Positions 1-6,130 of a stretch of 26,903 bases of DNA are shown here, one piece after another; the first letter of the stretch is position 1; each line of letters starts with the position of its first letter. The stretch is from positions 1 through 26,903 of the forward strand of contig JBBTRN010000048.1 of NCBI GenBank assembly GCA_038065175.1, written 5' to 3'. The position numbers were made by a program, and so were the translations under genes. The notes under the pieces are model-generated. The model had not been told where the DNA came from. It was given only the letters and a program-made list of their open reading frames with translations, and searched no databases. The DNA is from JBBTRN01 sp038065175 (lineage in GTDB: Bacteria > Patescibacteriota > Doudnabacteria > UBA920).

Positions 1-199
1 TGAATAAAGTCCTGTGGCAAAGCTAGAAGCGGTAGGGAACACATACCGAATGGGGAAAAAGAGGGTAATTAGAAATAGTAAAAAGAACAGACTGGCAACA
101 CGAGAGGGATTAATCTTTGAGATTGAGTAAAACATTGGAACCTACGATTTCTATATGTGCAAATTTACAAGTTCTAATAAAAAGGGTAAAATATAAAAT

Positions 200-880
200 A
201 TGCGTATTCATTCGGAAACAAAAATAAACAAAATAAAGGAAATGCGTCAGGCCGGATTGAGCATTAATGAGATTGTTGATGCTTTGACTATTCCCAAAAC
301 AACTGTTTGGCATCATATTCAGAATGTAGATATTGCCCCTAATATTTTAGAAATACTTAAATCAAAACGGGGAGGAAGTGCGGTTAGGTCAAGAAAAGAA
401 TGGGTGGAAGCGGAGAATAAGGCCGAGGTGATTTTGTCTAGCAAAGATAGTAAACTAGTAATTTCTGCAGCAATGCTATATTGGGGGGAGGGTGGGAAAA
501 AAGTCTGTGATATTACCAATACTGACCCTAAACTGATTCAATTATACCTTAAATTCCTCTATGATGTTCTAGGAATGAATAATGACAATATTAAGTTTGC
601 GGTAAGGATATTTACCGGCATGTCCTCTGAGGCTTGTTTAAAATATTGGTCAGAAAATTTGAAAGTCGACCAATCAAAATTTATATTAAGGTATAATGAC
701 GGAGGTATTAGCGGAAAGGCAAAATATGGTATATGCAGGATAACTTTAAAAAAGGGAAGTAGGATTTTAAAATTAATGCACTCCTTGATTAGGCTTAGTT
801 TTTCGGATATAATGGGTTTTAAAATACCTGTGGCACAATGGATTAATCATCGTCGTGGAACGGGTGAAATGTATGTTTGA
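200..880 (+). CDS. HTH protein, possible homing-endonuclease-like
   Basis: A 226-residue protein. Residues about 10-45 form a helix-turn-helix (AGLSINEIVDALTIPKTTVW), as in resolvase or sigma-like DNA-binding heads. The middle carries a YWGEGGKK motif followed by ITNTDPKLIQLYLKFLYDVL and a later KYWSENL segment. I associate this pattern with small DNA-binding proteins that may be distant single-domain LAGLIDADG relatives; that link is inference. The gene ends 10 bp before tRNA-Arg, and its last residues (VAQWINHRR) resemble the translation of a tRNA D-arm. There is no Shine-Dalgarno; an A/T-rich block lies directly before the ATG. The CDS is convincing, the biochemical function is not. A site-specific nuclease or a plain transcription regulator are both possible. 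Confidence 0.7.
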   Translation: MRIHSETKINKIKEMRQAGLSINEIVDALTIPKTTVWHHIQNVDIAPNILEILKSKRGGSAVRSRKEWVEAENKAEVILSSKDSKLVISAAMLYWGEGGKKVCDITNTDPKLIQLYLKFLYDVLGMNNDNIKFAVRIFTGMSSEACLKYWSENLKVDQSKFILRYNDGGISGKAKYGICRITLKKGSRILKLMHSLIRLSFSDIMGFKIPVAQWINHRRGTGEMYV

Positions 881-890
881 GTAAATTTAC

Positions 891-966
891 GCCCCCGTAG
901 TTCAATGGATCAGAATAGTCCCGTCCTAAGGGATAGATGTTGGTTCGATTCCAGCCGGGGGCACCA
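891..966 (+). tRNA. tRNA-Arg(CCT)
   Basis: It folds as a complete cloverleaf. The acceptor stem is GCCCCCG/CGGGGGC, the D stem GTTC/GAAT, and the anticodon stem GTCCC/GGGAT around loop GTCCTAA. The T stem is GTTGG/CCAGC. The anticodon is CCT at 925-927, and CCA is encoded at 964-966. It reads the AGG arginine codon. Confidence 0.95.
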
Positions 967-1011
967 TAGTATTTTTAGGCTAATAGATCTAATTGGTATT
1001 ATTAATATTAT

Positions 1012-1368
1012 ATGGCTAATGGCGAGTATTTTTTCTTAGTTTTTTTGGTCGCAATAGTGGTAACTAGATTATTGTTGGCAACGCGCAAAATGGCCAAGCC
1101 AACCATTAAAGGTTTTCGTTTGCGGCATTATATGTATGGTATGGTATTAATTGCTTTTGGATACTTTTTTAACAATCTTACAGTCTTTGCTATTGGTTCG
1201 GGGCTATTTGCAGATGAGATTCCGTTAATTATAATAAAGGGTCCTGGTCATAAGGACGAGTATTGGCGCGGGTGTGAAGATTATTACACTCCTTGGTGTG
1301 TCGCTGGCATTTTAATAATCATATTAGTAGTTTATACATTTCGAAATACAATTGCGGCATTAATATAA
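1012..1368 (+). CDS. small integral membrane protein, unknown
   Basis: A 118-residue protein with three probable membrane segments: residues about 5-24, 40-64 and 96-117. Between segments 2 and 3 is a soluble loop with an FADEIPLII motif and several charged residues, including two cysteines. I do not recognise a named family, although proteins with a GLFxDE(I/L)PL signature are familiar among membrane proteins of Patescibacteria and Archaea. The start ATG follows an AT-rich block with no Shine-Dalgarno. It sits between tRNA-Arg and another small membrane protein, 34 bp upstream of it, so the two may be co-transcribed. No function is proposed. Confidence 0.75.
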   Translation: MANGEYFFLVFLVAIVVTRLLLATRKMAKPTIKGFRLRHYMYGMVLIAFGYFFNNLTVFAIGSGLFADEIPLIIIKGPGHKDEYWRGCEDYYTPWCVAGILIIILVVYTFRNTIAALI

Positions 1369-1402
1369 TTGTAGATAGTATTTGTGATTAATCATTAAAA
1401 AT

Positions 1403-1666
1403 ATGATCGACCCGGATTTAAAAACCGAATTAGACAAAATTAACCGTACCTTGGTTGGAATTTTTCACAAGACGGAAAGTTTGTGGCGCGCGTTTGTTAG
1501 GGGAATGTTGCAGGGCTTAGGTAGTATATTTGGGATTGTCCTGGCTGTGGTTATTATCGGCTGGATTTTAAATACCATGGGTGTTATCCCTGGTCTAAAA
1601 CAGCAAGCAGGGGAGTGGAAACAAATGTGGCAGGACACGCTTGAACAGGTGAAAAAGATAAGGTAG
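1403..1666 (+). CDS. small membrane protein, DUF5665-like
   Basis: An 87-residue protein: a polar N-terminal helix (residues 1-28), then LWRAFVRGMLQGLGSIFG leading into one long membrane segment (about 40-62), then a basic amphipathic C-terminal helix. The arrangement of an 'FxRGxxxGLG' motif before a single hydrophobic helix matches my memory of the DUF5665 family, whose function is unknown. It follows the three-segment membrane protein by 34 bp and is followed by an inverted repeat that could end the transcript. Family assignment is by eye. Confidence 0.7.
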   Translation: MIDPDLKTELDKINRTLVGIFHKTESLWRAFVRGMLQGLGSIFGIVLAVVIIGWILNTMGVIPGLKQQAGEWKQMWQDTLEQVKKIR

Positions 1667-1670
1667 ACTT

Positions 1671-1723
1671 ATCCTTAATCATTGATCTTTAATCCTTGAC
1701 GTTAAGGATGAGGGATTAAGGAT
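1671..1723. repeat. nested inverted repeat
   Basis: The outer arms ATCCTTAATC (1671-1680) and GATTAAGGAT (1714-1723) are perfect complements. An inner pair, ATCCTT (1692-1697) and AAGGAT (1704-1709), nests inside. It lies between the DUF5665-like gene and tRNA-Ala and could act as a transcript end or be a mobile repeat. There is no T-run. Confidence 0.7.
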
Positions 1724-1739
1724 TAGAGATAATCAATAC

Positions 1740-1813
1740 GGGCCTGTAGTATAATGGTAATACGGGACTATGGCATAGTTCAGTCGGGGGTTCGATTCCC
1801 CCCAGGTCCACCA
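1740..1813 (+). tRNA. tRNA-Ala(GGC)
   Basis: The acceptor stem GGGCCTG/CAGGTCC includes the G3-U70 wobble pair (1742 with 1807) that identifies alanine tRNAs. The D stem is GTAT/ATAC. The anticodon stem GGACT/AGTTC surrounds loop ATGGCAT, with anticodon GGC at 1772-1774. The T stem is GGGGG/CCCCC, and CCA is encoded at 1811-1813. Confidence 0.95.
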
Positions 1814-1853
1814 AAGAAAAACACTCAAAATATTTTGAGTGTTTTTCTTTGGT
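1810..1853. terminator. perfect 44-bp palindrome, bidirectional terminator
   Basis: A perfect inverted repeat with arms of 22 bp centred on TATA at 1831/1832. It has A-rich and T-rich flanks suited to Rho-independent termination in either direction. It starts inside the discriminator and CCA end of tRNA-Ala and ends in the TGGT complement of the CCA end of the tRNA-Pro 3' fragment, so it separates two converging tRNA units. Confidence 0.8.
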
Positions 1854-1897
1854 CTGGATGCAGGGAATTGATCCGCCTCAGGCGGACTTCGCGCACC
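1850..1897 (-). pseudogene. tRNA-Pro 3' half (detached)
   Basis: It matches the 3' part of the intact tRNA-Pro at 1930-2003: CCA end, acceptor strand (one change, at 1855), T loop, variable region, 3' anticodon strand GCGCG and GGT of the anticodon loop. Seven bases of the T arm (ACCCTGT, 1952-1958 in the intact copy) are replaced by the 15-bp palindrome at 1872-1886 (arms TCCGCC/GGCGGA). The T stem cannot form and acceptor pair 2-71 is mismatched, so this copy is probably not functional. Confidence 0.75.
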
Positions 1898-1920
1898 TTC
1901 ACCCCGTTAAATATTCAATT

Positions 1921-1941
1921 GCATCCCGCTGGTCGGGATGC
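1921..1941. repeat. hairpin across tRNA-Pro 3' end
   Basis: GCATCCCG (1921-1928) and CGGGATGC (1934-1941) are perfect 8-bp arms around loop CTGGT. The right arm is the tRNA acceptor 3' strand. The left arm, with TTCAATT at 1914-1920, looks like an inverted partial copy of the tRNA 3' end. In the precursor RNA it could compete with the acceptor stem. Confidence 0.6.
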
Positions 1942-2003
1942 AGGGAATTGAACCCTGTCTTCGCGCACCCGAAGCGCGCGTACTACCGGTATACTACATC
2001 CCG
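1930..2003 (-). tRNA. tRNA-Pro(CGG)
   Basis: Complete cloverleaf on the minus strand. The acceptor stem is CGGGATG/CATCCCG with the C1-G72 pair typical of bacterial proline tRNAs. The anticodon stem CGCGC/GCGCG surrounds loop TTCGGGT, with anticodon CGG (complement of 1969-1971). The T stem is CAGGG/CCCTG. CCA is encoded (complement of 1930-1932). It lies between two half copies of itself. Confidence 0.93.
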
Positions 2004-2057
2004 TAATATACCAGTGGGATACAATGAATATTTTAAAAAGAGATTTAACGGGGCGGG

Positions 2058-2106
2058 GCGCGCGCCTGCCTGCGGTAGGCAGGTACTACCGGTATACTAC
2101 ATCCCG
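2058..2106 (-). pseudogene. tRNA-Pro 5' half (detached)
   Basis: Positions 2084-2106 are identical over 23 bp to the 5' end of the intact tRNA-Pro (1981-2003): acceptor strand and D arm. A 19-bp palindromic insert follows at 2065-2083 (arms CCTGCCT/AGGCAGG). Then come the seven bases GCGCGCG (2058-2064), which match intact positions 1974-1980 exactly, up to the end of the 5' anticodon strand. The homology stops precisely at the anticodon loop. Confidence 0.75.
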
Positions 2107-2172
2107 ATTATTTCGATAATTCTGCATAATTATACATTGGATAAAAAATTTAGACAATGCTAAACTTTGCAT

Positions 2173-3018
2173 ATGCAAGAGCAAATTGTAATCAATGGCC
2201 AGCTAATCAGTTACCAGCATTTTGGTAGCCAGAAGAGTGGGCAAGCATTAATTTTTTTGCATGGGTGGCGGAGCCAGAAAGAAGTGTGGAAGCAAGTAGC
2301 AAGTAGCATGTATCATGTATCAAGTATTTACTGCATCGATTTGCCCGGGTTTGGAGCATCCCCGTCGCCGAAGATCACCCCTCCCTCAATCCCTCTCGCC
2401 CTCCACGGGGAGGGAAGGGGTAGGGGGTGGAGTGTAGGGGATTACGCACAAACGGTAAAAGGCTTTATAGAAAAATTGGAATTAAAAAATGTTATTTTAG
2501 TAGGACATTCGTTTGGTGGTCGAGTGGGAATTAAGTTGTGCGCTGCTCAAAATCAGCAAAACAATAACTCACTCTTACCCTCTTTTATTTTAAGAGAGGG
2601 GACTATTCAAAAGTTAGTGTTGGTTGATAGTGCGGGGTTTGCTATGGACACAGCTAAAAAAAGTTTGATGGCAGGCGCGGCAAAAATTGCCAAGCCATTT
2701 TTTAAACTAAAGTTTATGCAAGGCGTACGTAAAAAAATTTATCAGACTATCGGCGCGGAAGATTACTTAGCCACGCCGCAGCTGCAAAAGACTTTTATAA
2801 ACATCACCAGCGAAGATTTAACAGAAGATATGCGGTGTATTAACATTCCTACGCTGATAATTACGGGAGAAAACGACAAAGACACGCCGGTGGCTTTTGG
2901 CCAGCGGATGAATTCTTTAATTCCTAATTCGAAATTCGTAATTTTACCTAACGCCGGGCATTATAGTTTTTTGGATAAGCCGGAGGAGTTTGTGGAAGCC
3001 CTAAAAGAGTTTATATAA
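2173..3018 (+). CDS. alpha/beta hydrolase
   Basis: A 281-residue alpha/beta hydrolase fold protein. The oxyanion motif HGW lies near residue 30. The nucleophile elbow GHSFGG places the catalytic serine at about residue 113. A probable acid lies in GENDKD (about 235) and the histidine in NAGHYSF (about 263). The substrate cannot be told; C-C hydrolases, esterases and lipases share this layout. The ATG at 2173 is preferred over the TTG six bases upstream. Two stretches do not belong to the fold: about residues 68-86, between DLPGFGASP and WSVGDYAQ, and about 131-146, before IQKLVLVDSAG. Both coincide with palindromic DNA elements (2376-2429 and about 2571-2602) inserted in frame. The first lies in a loop, so activity may survive. 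Confidence 0.85.
   Translation: MQEQIVINGQLISYQHFGSQKSGQALIFLHGWRSQKEVWKQVASSMYHVSSIYCIDLPGFGASPSPKITPPSIPLALHGEGRGRGWSVGDYAQTVKGFIEKLELKNVILVGHSFGGRVGIKLCAAQNQQNNNSLLPSFILREGTIQKLVLVDSAGFAMDTAKKSLMAGAAKIAKPFFKLKFMQGVRKKIYQTIGAEDYLATPQLQKTFINITSEDLTEDMRCINIPTLIITGENDKDTPVAFGQRMNSLIPNSKFVILPNAGHYSFLDKPEEFVEALKEFI
2376..2429. repeat. 54-bp palindromic element inside the hydrolase gene
   Basis: CACCCC (2376-2381) pairs with GGGGTG (2424-2429), and C-rich and G-rich halves mirror each other in between. Its length is 18 codons, so the frame is kept. It encodes a low-complexity Pro/Gly/Arg stretch between two conserved hydrolase segments. Confidence 0.7.
2571..2602. repeat. second palindromic element inside the hydrolase gene
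   Basis: CCCTCTT (2578-2584) and AAGAGAGGG (2592-2600) form a hairpin in the coding sequence just before the strand IQKLVLVD. The extra residues NSLLPSFILREGT are not expected in the fold. Confidence 0.5.
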
Positions 3019-3022
3019 TGCC

Positions 3023-3117
3023 GATTTACAGATTGAAGCAGATCTACTGATACCTACAGATTTTAATTATCGACATCTGTAGGTATCTGCAAATCTGTTT
3101 AGTATCCGTAAATCTGC
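3023..3117. repeat. intergenic inverted repeat
   Basis: ATACCTACAGAT (3050-3061) and ATCTGTAGGTAT (3075-3086) are perfect 12-bp arms with a 13-base loop. Outer, imperfect arms built on GATTTACAGATT (3023-3034) and GTAAATC (3109-3115) enclose them. It fills the gap between the hydrolase and murF. Confidence 0.75.
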
Positions 3118-3126
3118 ATAATTTGC

Positions 3127-4671
3127 ATGTTTAAAATCCCAAAATATCAACTCTATTTATTCCAGCTTGAGAATTACGAACTCGGGCGGTATTTGAAATT
3201 GCTTTTTAAAAAAGGGTTATTGCCTCCAAAAGAGGGCTTGAGAAAGGGCTTGGTTTGGACAAGGAAGGCTGGGATGATTTTTGGATTGGTTCTTTTAACA
3301 CATGCTTTTTTGTTAATTGGATTATGGTATTGGATTCCCTCCGCCAGCTGGCGGATCGCGGGAATGACAGTTAAGGTTATCTTACTACTTACTACCGGCT
3401 ACTTGCTACTTTACATATACTTTATACCGTATACTTTATACTCTCTGCTTCTATGGCCAATTGATTTTTTGTTAAAAAAATGGATTATATTCAAAGCCAA
3501 ATCTAAAATCTTAAATCTTAAATCTAAAATCAGGATAATCGGCATTGCGGGCAGTTACGGCAAGACCACAATGAAGGAAGTGCTTAGGCAAGTATTAAGT
3601 AGTAAGCATCAAGTATTAAGCACATTAGACAGTGTAAATACGCCGGTGGGGGTAGCGAGGTGGATTTTAAACAAAGTCGATGCGTCCACGGAGATCATTA
3701 TTATAGAAATGGGTGAGCATTATAGTGGAGACATTATTGAATTATGCAAATTAACCCCGCCAGACATAGGTATAATTACCGGCATTAACGAAGCACATTT
3801 GGAAAGAATGGGAAGTATGGAAAAGGTGGAAGCGACAATTTTTGAAATCGCGCAAGGAATGAAGCCGGGCGGATTGTTAATGTTGAATGGGGATGATAAA
3901 ATAGTCGCTGAAAGTTATCGCAAGTATGTGAATAAGGATCAGCAGGTAGATAAATTTCAAATTTCAAATTTCAAATTTCAAATTTTCAGCACACAGAGCT
4001 TGTATTGGGAATGCGAACATAAAGATTTAGGTCAATTCATAATTCACCTTTTGGGTGAGTACGCCCTGGGGGATGTTGATTGCGCGGTTAAGATAGGTAA
4101 GGCGCTTGGCATGAATAATGGCGAAATTAAGCAGGGTGTAGAAAAAATCCGTCCTGTAGAACACAGGCTCCAGCCTTCTTATGCTCCTGGGAATATATTA
4201 GTAATAGATGATGCCTACAACGGTAATTCCGACGGGGCAAGGGAGGCCATAAAAGTTTTATCGCGTTTTAAAGACAGAAGAAAAATTTACATTACTCCCG
4301 GTTTAGTAGAAACCGGTAGCGCATCGCGCGGGGTGCATTTGGAAATTGGCAGGCAGTTGGCAATGGTGGCCGATGTGGTTATACTTATAAGGAATAGCGT
4401 GACGGGGTGGATTGAAAAAGGGATTGAGTCTGTCATTGCGAAGGAGCTTCAGCGACTGAAGCAATCTGAACCGACCAAGAGATTGCCACGCCCCTCCACC
4501 TTCGCCCTCCACCTTCGCCAAGGCTTTGGTGGACAGGTCGGGGCTCGCAATGATAAACCAAAGATCATCTTGTTTAACACAGCGCCGGAGGCGCATGCGG
4601 AATTAAAAAATATTTTACAGCCCAATGACATAATTTTATTCCAGAATGATTGGGGAGACCAATATATATAA
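3127..4671 (+). CDS. murF: MurF-type UDP-MurNAc-tripeptide:D-Ala-D-Ala ligase
   Basis: A 514-residue Mur ligase with an N-terminal membrane part (segments about 50-70 and 80-115). The ATP P-loop is GIAGSYGKTT (139-148), followed by EMGEHYSGDI (194-203), TGINEAHLERMGS (218-230) and the C-terminal domain with VIDDAYNGN. MurF adds D-Ala-D-Ala to the peptidoglycan precursor. The neighbouring ddl, 15 bp downstream, makes that dipeptide, which supports MurF over other Mur ligases. By eye, the usual carbamylated lysine before IF reads Glu (VEATIF), which needs an alignment. The coding sequence appears to contain at least four in-frame repeat insertions (3334-3365, about 3490-3533, about 3955-3987 and 4432-4554), adding about 75 residues. 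Confidence 0.85.
   Translation: MFKIPKYQLYLFQLENYELGRYLKLLFKKGLLPPKEGLRKGLVWTRKAGMIFGLVLLTHAFLLIGLWYWIPSASWRIAGMTVKVILLLTTGYLLLYIYFIPYTLYSLLLWPIDFLLKKWIIFKAKSKILNLKSKIRIIGIAGSYGKTTMKEVLRQVLSSKHQVLSTLDSVNTPVGVARWILNKVDASTEIIIIEMGEHYSGDIIELCKLTPPDIGIITGINEAHLERMGSMEKVEATIFEIAQGMKPGGLLMLNGDDKIVAESYRKYVNKDQQVDKFQISNFKFQIFSTQSLYWECEHKDLGQFIIHLLGEYALGDVDCAVKIGKALGMNNGEIKQGVEKIRPVEHRLQPSYAPGNILVIDDAYNGNSDGAREAIKVLSRFKDRRKIYITPGLVETGSASRGVHLEIGRQLAMVADVVILIRNSVTGWIEKGIESVIAKELQRLKQSEPTKRLPRPSTFALHLRQGFGGQVGARNDKPKIILFNTAPEAHAELKNILQPNDIILFQNDWGDQYI
3334..3365. repeat. palindromic element inside murF (membrane region)
   Basis: A perfect 16-bp palindrome, TCCGCCAGCTGGCGGA (3340-3355), sits between ATTCCC (3334-3339) and GGGAAT (3360-3365). 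It encodes PSASWRIAG between two hydrophobic segments. Confidence 0.7.
3490..3533. repeat. AT-rich direct repeat inside murF
   Basis: Repeats of the AAATCTAAAATC / TCTTAAATCT type, like the AT-rich intergenic repeats elsewhere in the window. They encode the basic stretch AKSKILNLKSKIRI just before the P-loop strand. Confidence 0.55.
3955..3987. repeat. TTTCAAA tandem repeat inside murF
   Basis: Four or more copies of an AATTTCA unit in tandem encode KFQISNFKFQIF, a low-complexity stretch in the central domain. The reading frame is kept. Confidence 0.65.
4432..4554. repeat. 123-bp composite palindromic element inside murF
   Basis: Outer arms TCATTGCGA (4433-4441) and TCGCAATGA (4545-4553). 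Inner arms GCAATCT (4461-4467) and AGATTGC (4480-4486). A further palindrome with CCACC/GGTGG arms lies about 4507-4532, so one repeat appears nested in another. It is 41 codons long and in frame, and encodes a stretch containing LRQGFGGQ that is foreign to MurF. Confidence 0.75.
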
Positions 4672-4710
4672 ATTGACAAAATTGACATGAATGACAAAAT
4701 TGACAAAAAT
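4671..4710 (+). repeat. TTGACAAAA tandem repeat at ddl start
   Basis: Four copies of an A(A/T)TGACA(AAA) unit run from the murF stop through the ddl start codon and encode the first residues, MNDKIDKN. The same unit, in both orientations, occurs at 22670-22785. Confidence 0.65.
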
Positions 4711-5889
4711 ATAAAAAATATCGGAGTATTTTTTGGCTCAGGAAGTGTTGAGCATGATATATCTATAATTACGGCGCAGTTAGTTATAGCGGGACTTAGG
4801 GGACTTAATTGCCAAGTCACCCCGGTTTATATTACCAAAGCGGGTAAGTGGATGTTTGGCGAAGATTTGGGCAATTTAAAATTGTTTTCAGACCCAAACA
4901 AAAAGATTGAAGAAAACGAAGGCTACGCGGAATATTATTTGGATATGCAAGAGTCTGTAGGAAAAATGGTGTTTAAGAAAAAGGGGTTAATGGGTAAAAC
5001 CATAACCATTGATTTGGCTTTTCCCGCGCTTCACGGCACTTACGGCGAAGACGGCACCATTCAGGGTTTGTTTGAAATGTTTGGCATCCCATACGTGGGC
5101 TGTGGTGTGACAGCCTCGGCGATTTCTATGGATAAAGCCTTAACTAAAATTATGATGCGCGATGTCGGGATCCCAACCACAAAGTTTGTTTATTTTTACA
5201 AACATGAGTGGCAAAAAAGTCAGTCATCAATTAATCAAAAAATCAGTCAATTATTGGTATTCCCGCTTATGGTAAAACCTGCCCACTTAGGGTCATCTAT
5301 TGGGATAGGTAAAGCAAAAGACGAAAAGGAACTGGGGCAAAAAGTGGAGGTCGCGCTTTATTACGACAACAAAGTTGTGGTCGAAGAAGTGGTGGAGGAT
5401 TTAATGGACGTAACCTGCTGTTTAATAGGCAACGACGAGCCTAGAGCGTCTGAACTTCAGGAATCGTTGTTTAGCATAGACCTTTTTAGCTTTGAAGATA
5501 AATATTTAAAAGATGGCGGTGCGCAGACAGGAAAAAGCCAAAGGAGCGTGGTGATTCCGGCTCGGCTTAGCGCCGAAACCACTAAAGCTATTAAAGATAC
5601 GGCAATTAAAACTTATAAACTTTTAGAGTTGAGCGGTATTTCGCGCGTGGATTTTTTAGTCAACCGCGGCACAAATAAATTTTTTGCCAATGAAGTAAAC
5701 CCGCTTCCGGGTACGCTTTACCACCATTTATGGCAAGCTAGCGGCATGGAACTGCCGGAACTGCTACAAAATTTAATTAAGTTTGCGCGGGAAAAGTACG
5801 AAGAAAAAAAGCAAGTAAATTTTAGTTTTGAATCAAGCGTACTTACAAAGTTAAATAGTTCGAAGTTTAAGTCAAACAAACTGCAATGA
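4687..5889 (+). CDS. ddl: D-alanine--D-alanine ligase
   Basis: A 400-residue ATP-grasp enzyme joining two D-alanines for peptidoglycan. N-terminal motif GVFFGSGSVEHDIS (about residues 12-25); HGTYGEDGTIQG (about 117-128); ATP-grasp segment VKPAHLGSSIGIGKA; metal-binding end NEVNPLPGTL. All core motifs are present. The ATG at 4687 lies within a TTGACAAAA repeat and has no clear Shine-Dalgarno; there is no later in-frame ATG before the conserved core. The C-terminal 15 residues (SSKFKSNKLQ) are lysine/serine rich and probably extra. It forms a unit with murF, whose substrate it makes. Confidence 0.93.
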   Translation: MNDKIDKNIKNIGVFFGSGSVEHDISIITAQLVIAGLRGLNCQVTPVYITKAGKWMFGEDLGNLKLFSDPNKKIEENEGYAEYYLDMQESVGKMVFKKKGLMGKTITIDLAFPALHGTYGEDGTIQGLFEMFGIPYVGCGVTASAISMDKALTKIMMRDVGIPTTKFVYFYKHEWQKSQSSINQKISQLLVFPLMVKPAHLGSSIGIGKAKDEKELGQKVEVALYYDNKVVVEEVVEDLMDVTCCLIGNDEPRASELQESLFSIDLFSFEDKYLKDGGAQTGKSQRSVVIPARLSAETTKAIKDTAIKTYKLLELSGISRVDFLVNRGTNKFFANEVNPLPGTLYHHLWQASGMELPELLQNLIKFAREKYEEKKQVNFSFESSVLTKLNSSKFKSNKLQ

Positions 5890-6009
5890 TACCGATATAC
5901 GGATTTGAATACCGATGATACAGATAATACGGATTATATATTCCATCGAATGTTGATATTAAGCGTGGTGAAACTGGAATCAAGTTCGTCTGTTTAACGA
6001 AAAACAATG

Positions 6010-6031
6010 CCGCTGACAAACAGCGGTTTTT
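6010..6031 (+). terminator. Rho-independent terminator
   Basis: CCGCTG (6010-6015) and CAGCGG (6021-6026) with loop ACAAA, followed by TTTTT (6027-6031). It would end the murF-ddl transcript. The 120 bp before it holds only a diffuse ATACGGATT-type repeat. Confidence 0.8.
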
Positions 6032-6062
6032 GATTTATAATAGAGGGAGTTCAGTAAAAGGG

Positions 6063-6121
6063 TTCCCAAAAATTAGGAGCGCAGTCCCGATCCTATCGAG
6101 ACGAGCACGGATTTTTGGGAA
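6063..6121. repeat. long hairpin element
   Basis: TTCCCAAAAAT (6063-6073) and ATTTTTGGGAA (6111-6121) are perfect 11-bp arms. Between them is a degenerate GTCCCGATCCTATCGAGAC palindrome. It could stop transcription towards the minus strand (T-run on that side) or be another inserted repeat. Confidence 0.65.
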
Positions 6122-6130
6122 AAAGGAATG

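Noticed and set aside
1..199. A gene tail or RNA end at the left edge
   Set aside because: No frame runs in from the edge convincingly and no RNA fold was recognised; it is left without a call.
1754..2163. Two plus-strand open frames across the tRNA-Ala/tRNA-Pro region
   Set aside because: They are translations of tRNA genes, tRNA fragments and palindromes, with no protein-like composition.
3955..3987. Tandem TTTCAAA units as a CRISPR or regulatory array
   Set aside because: The unit is about 7-8 bp without unique spacers and lies inside the murF frame. No CRISPR array was seen anywhere in the window.
5920..6110. Open stretches on both strands upstream of tRNA-Ser as gene remnants
   Set aside because: They lack starts, run through a clear terminator and hairpin elements, and match no family I know.
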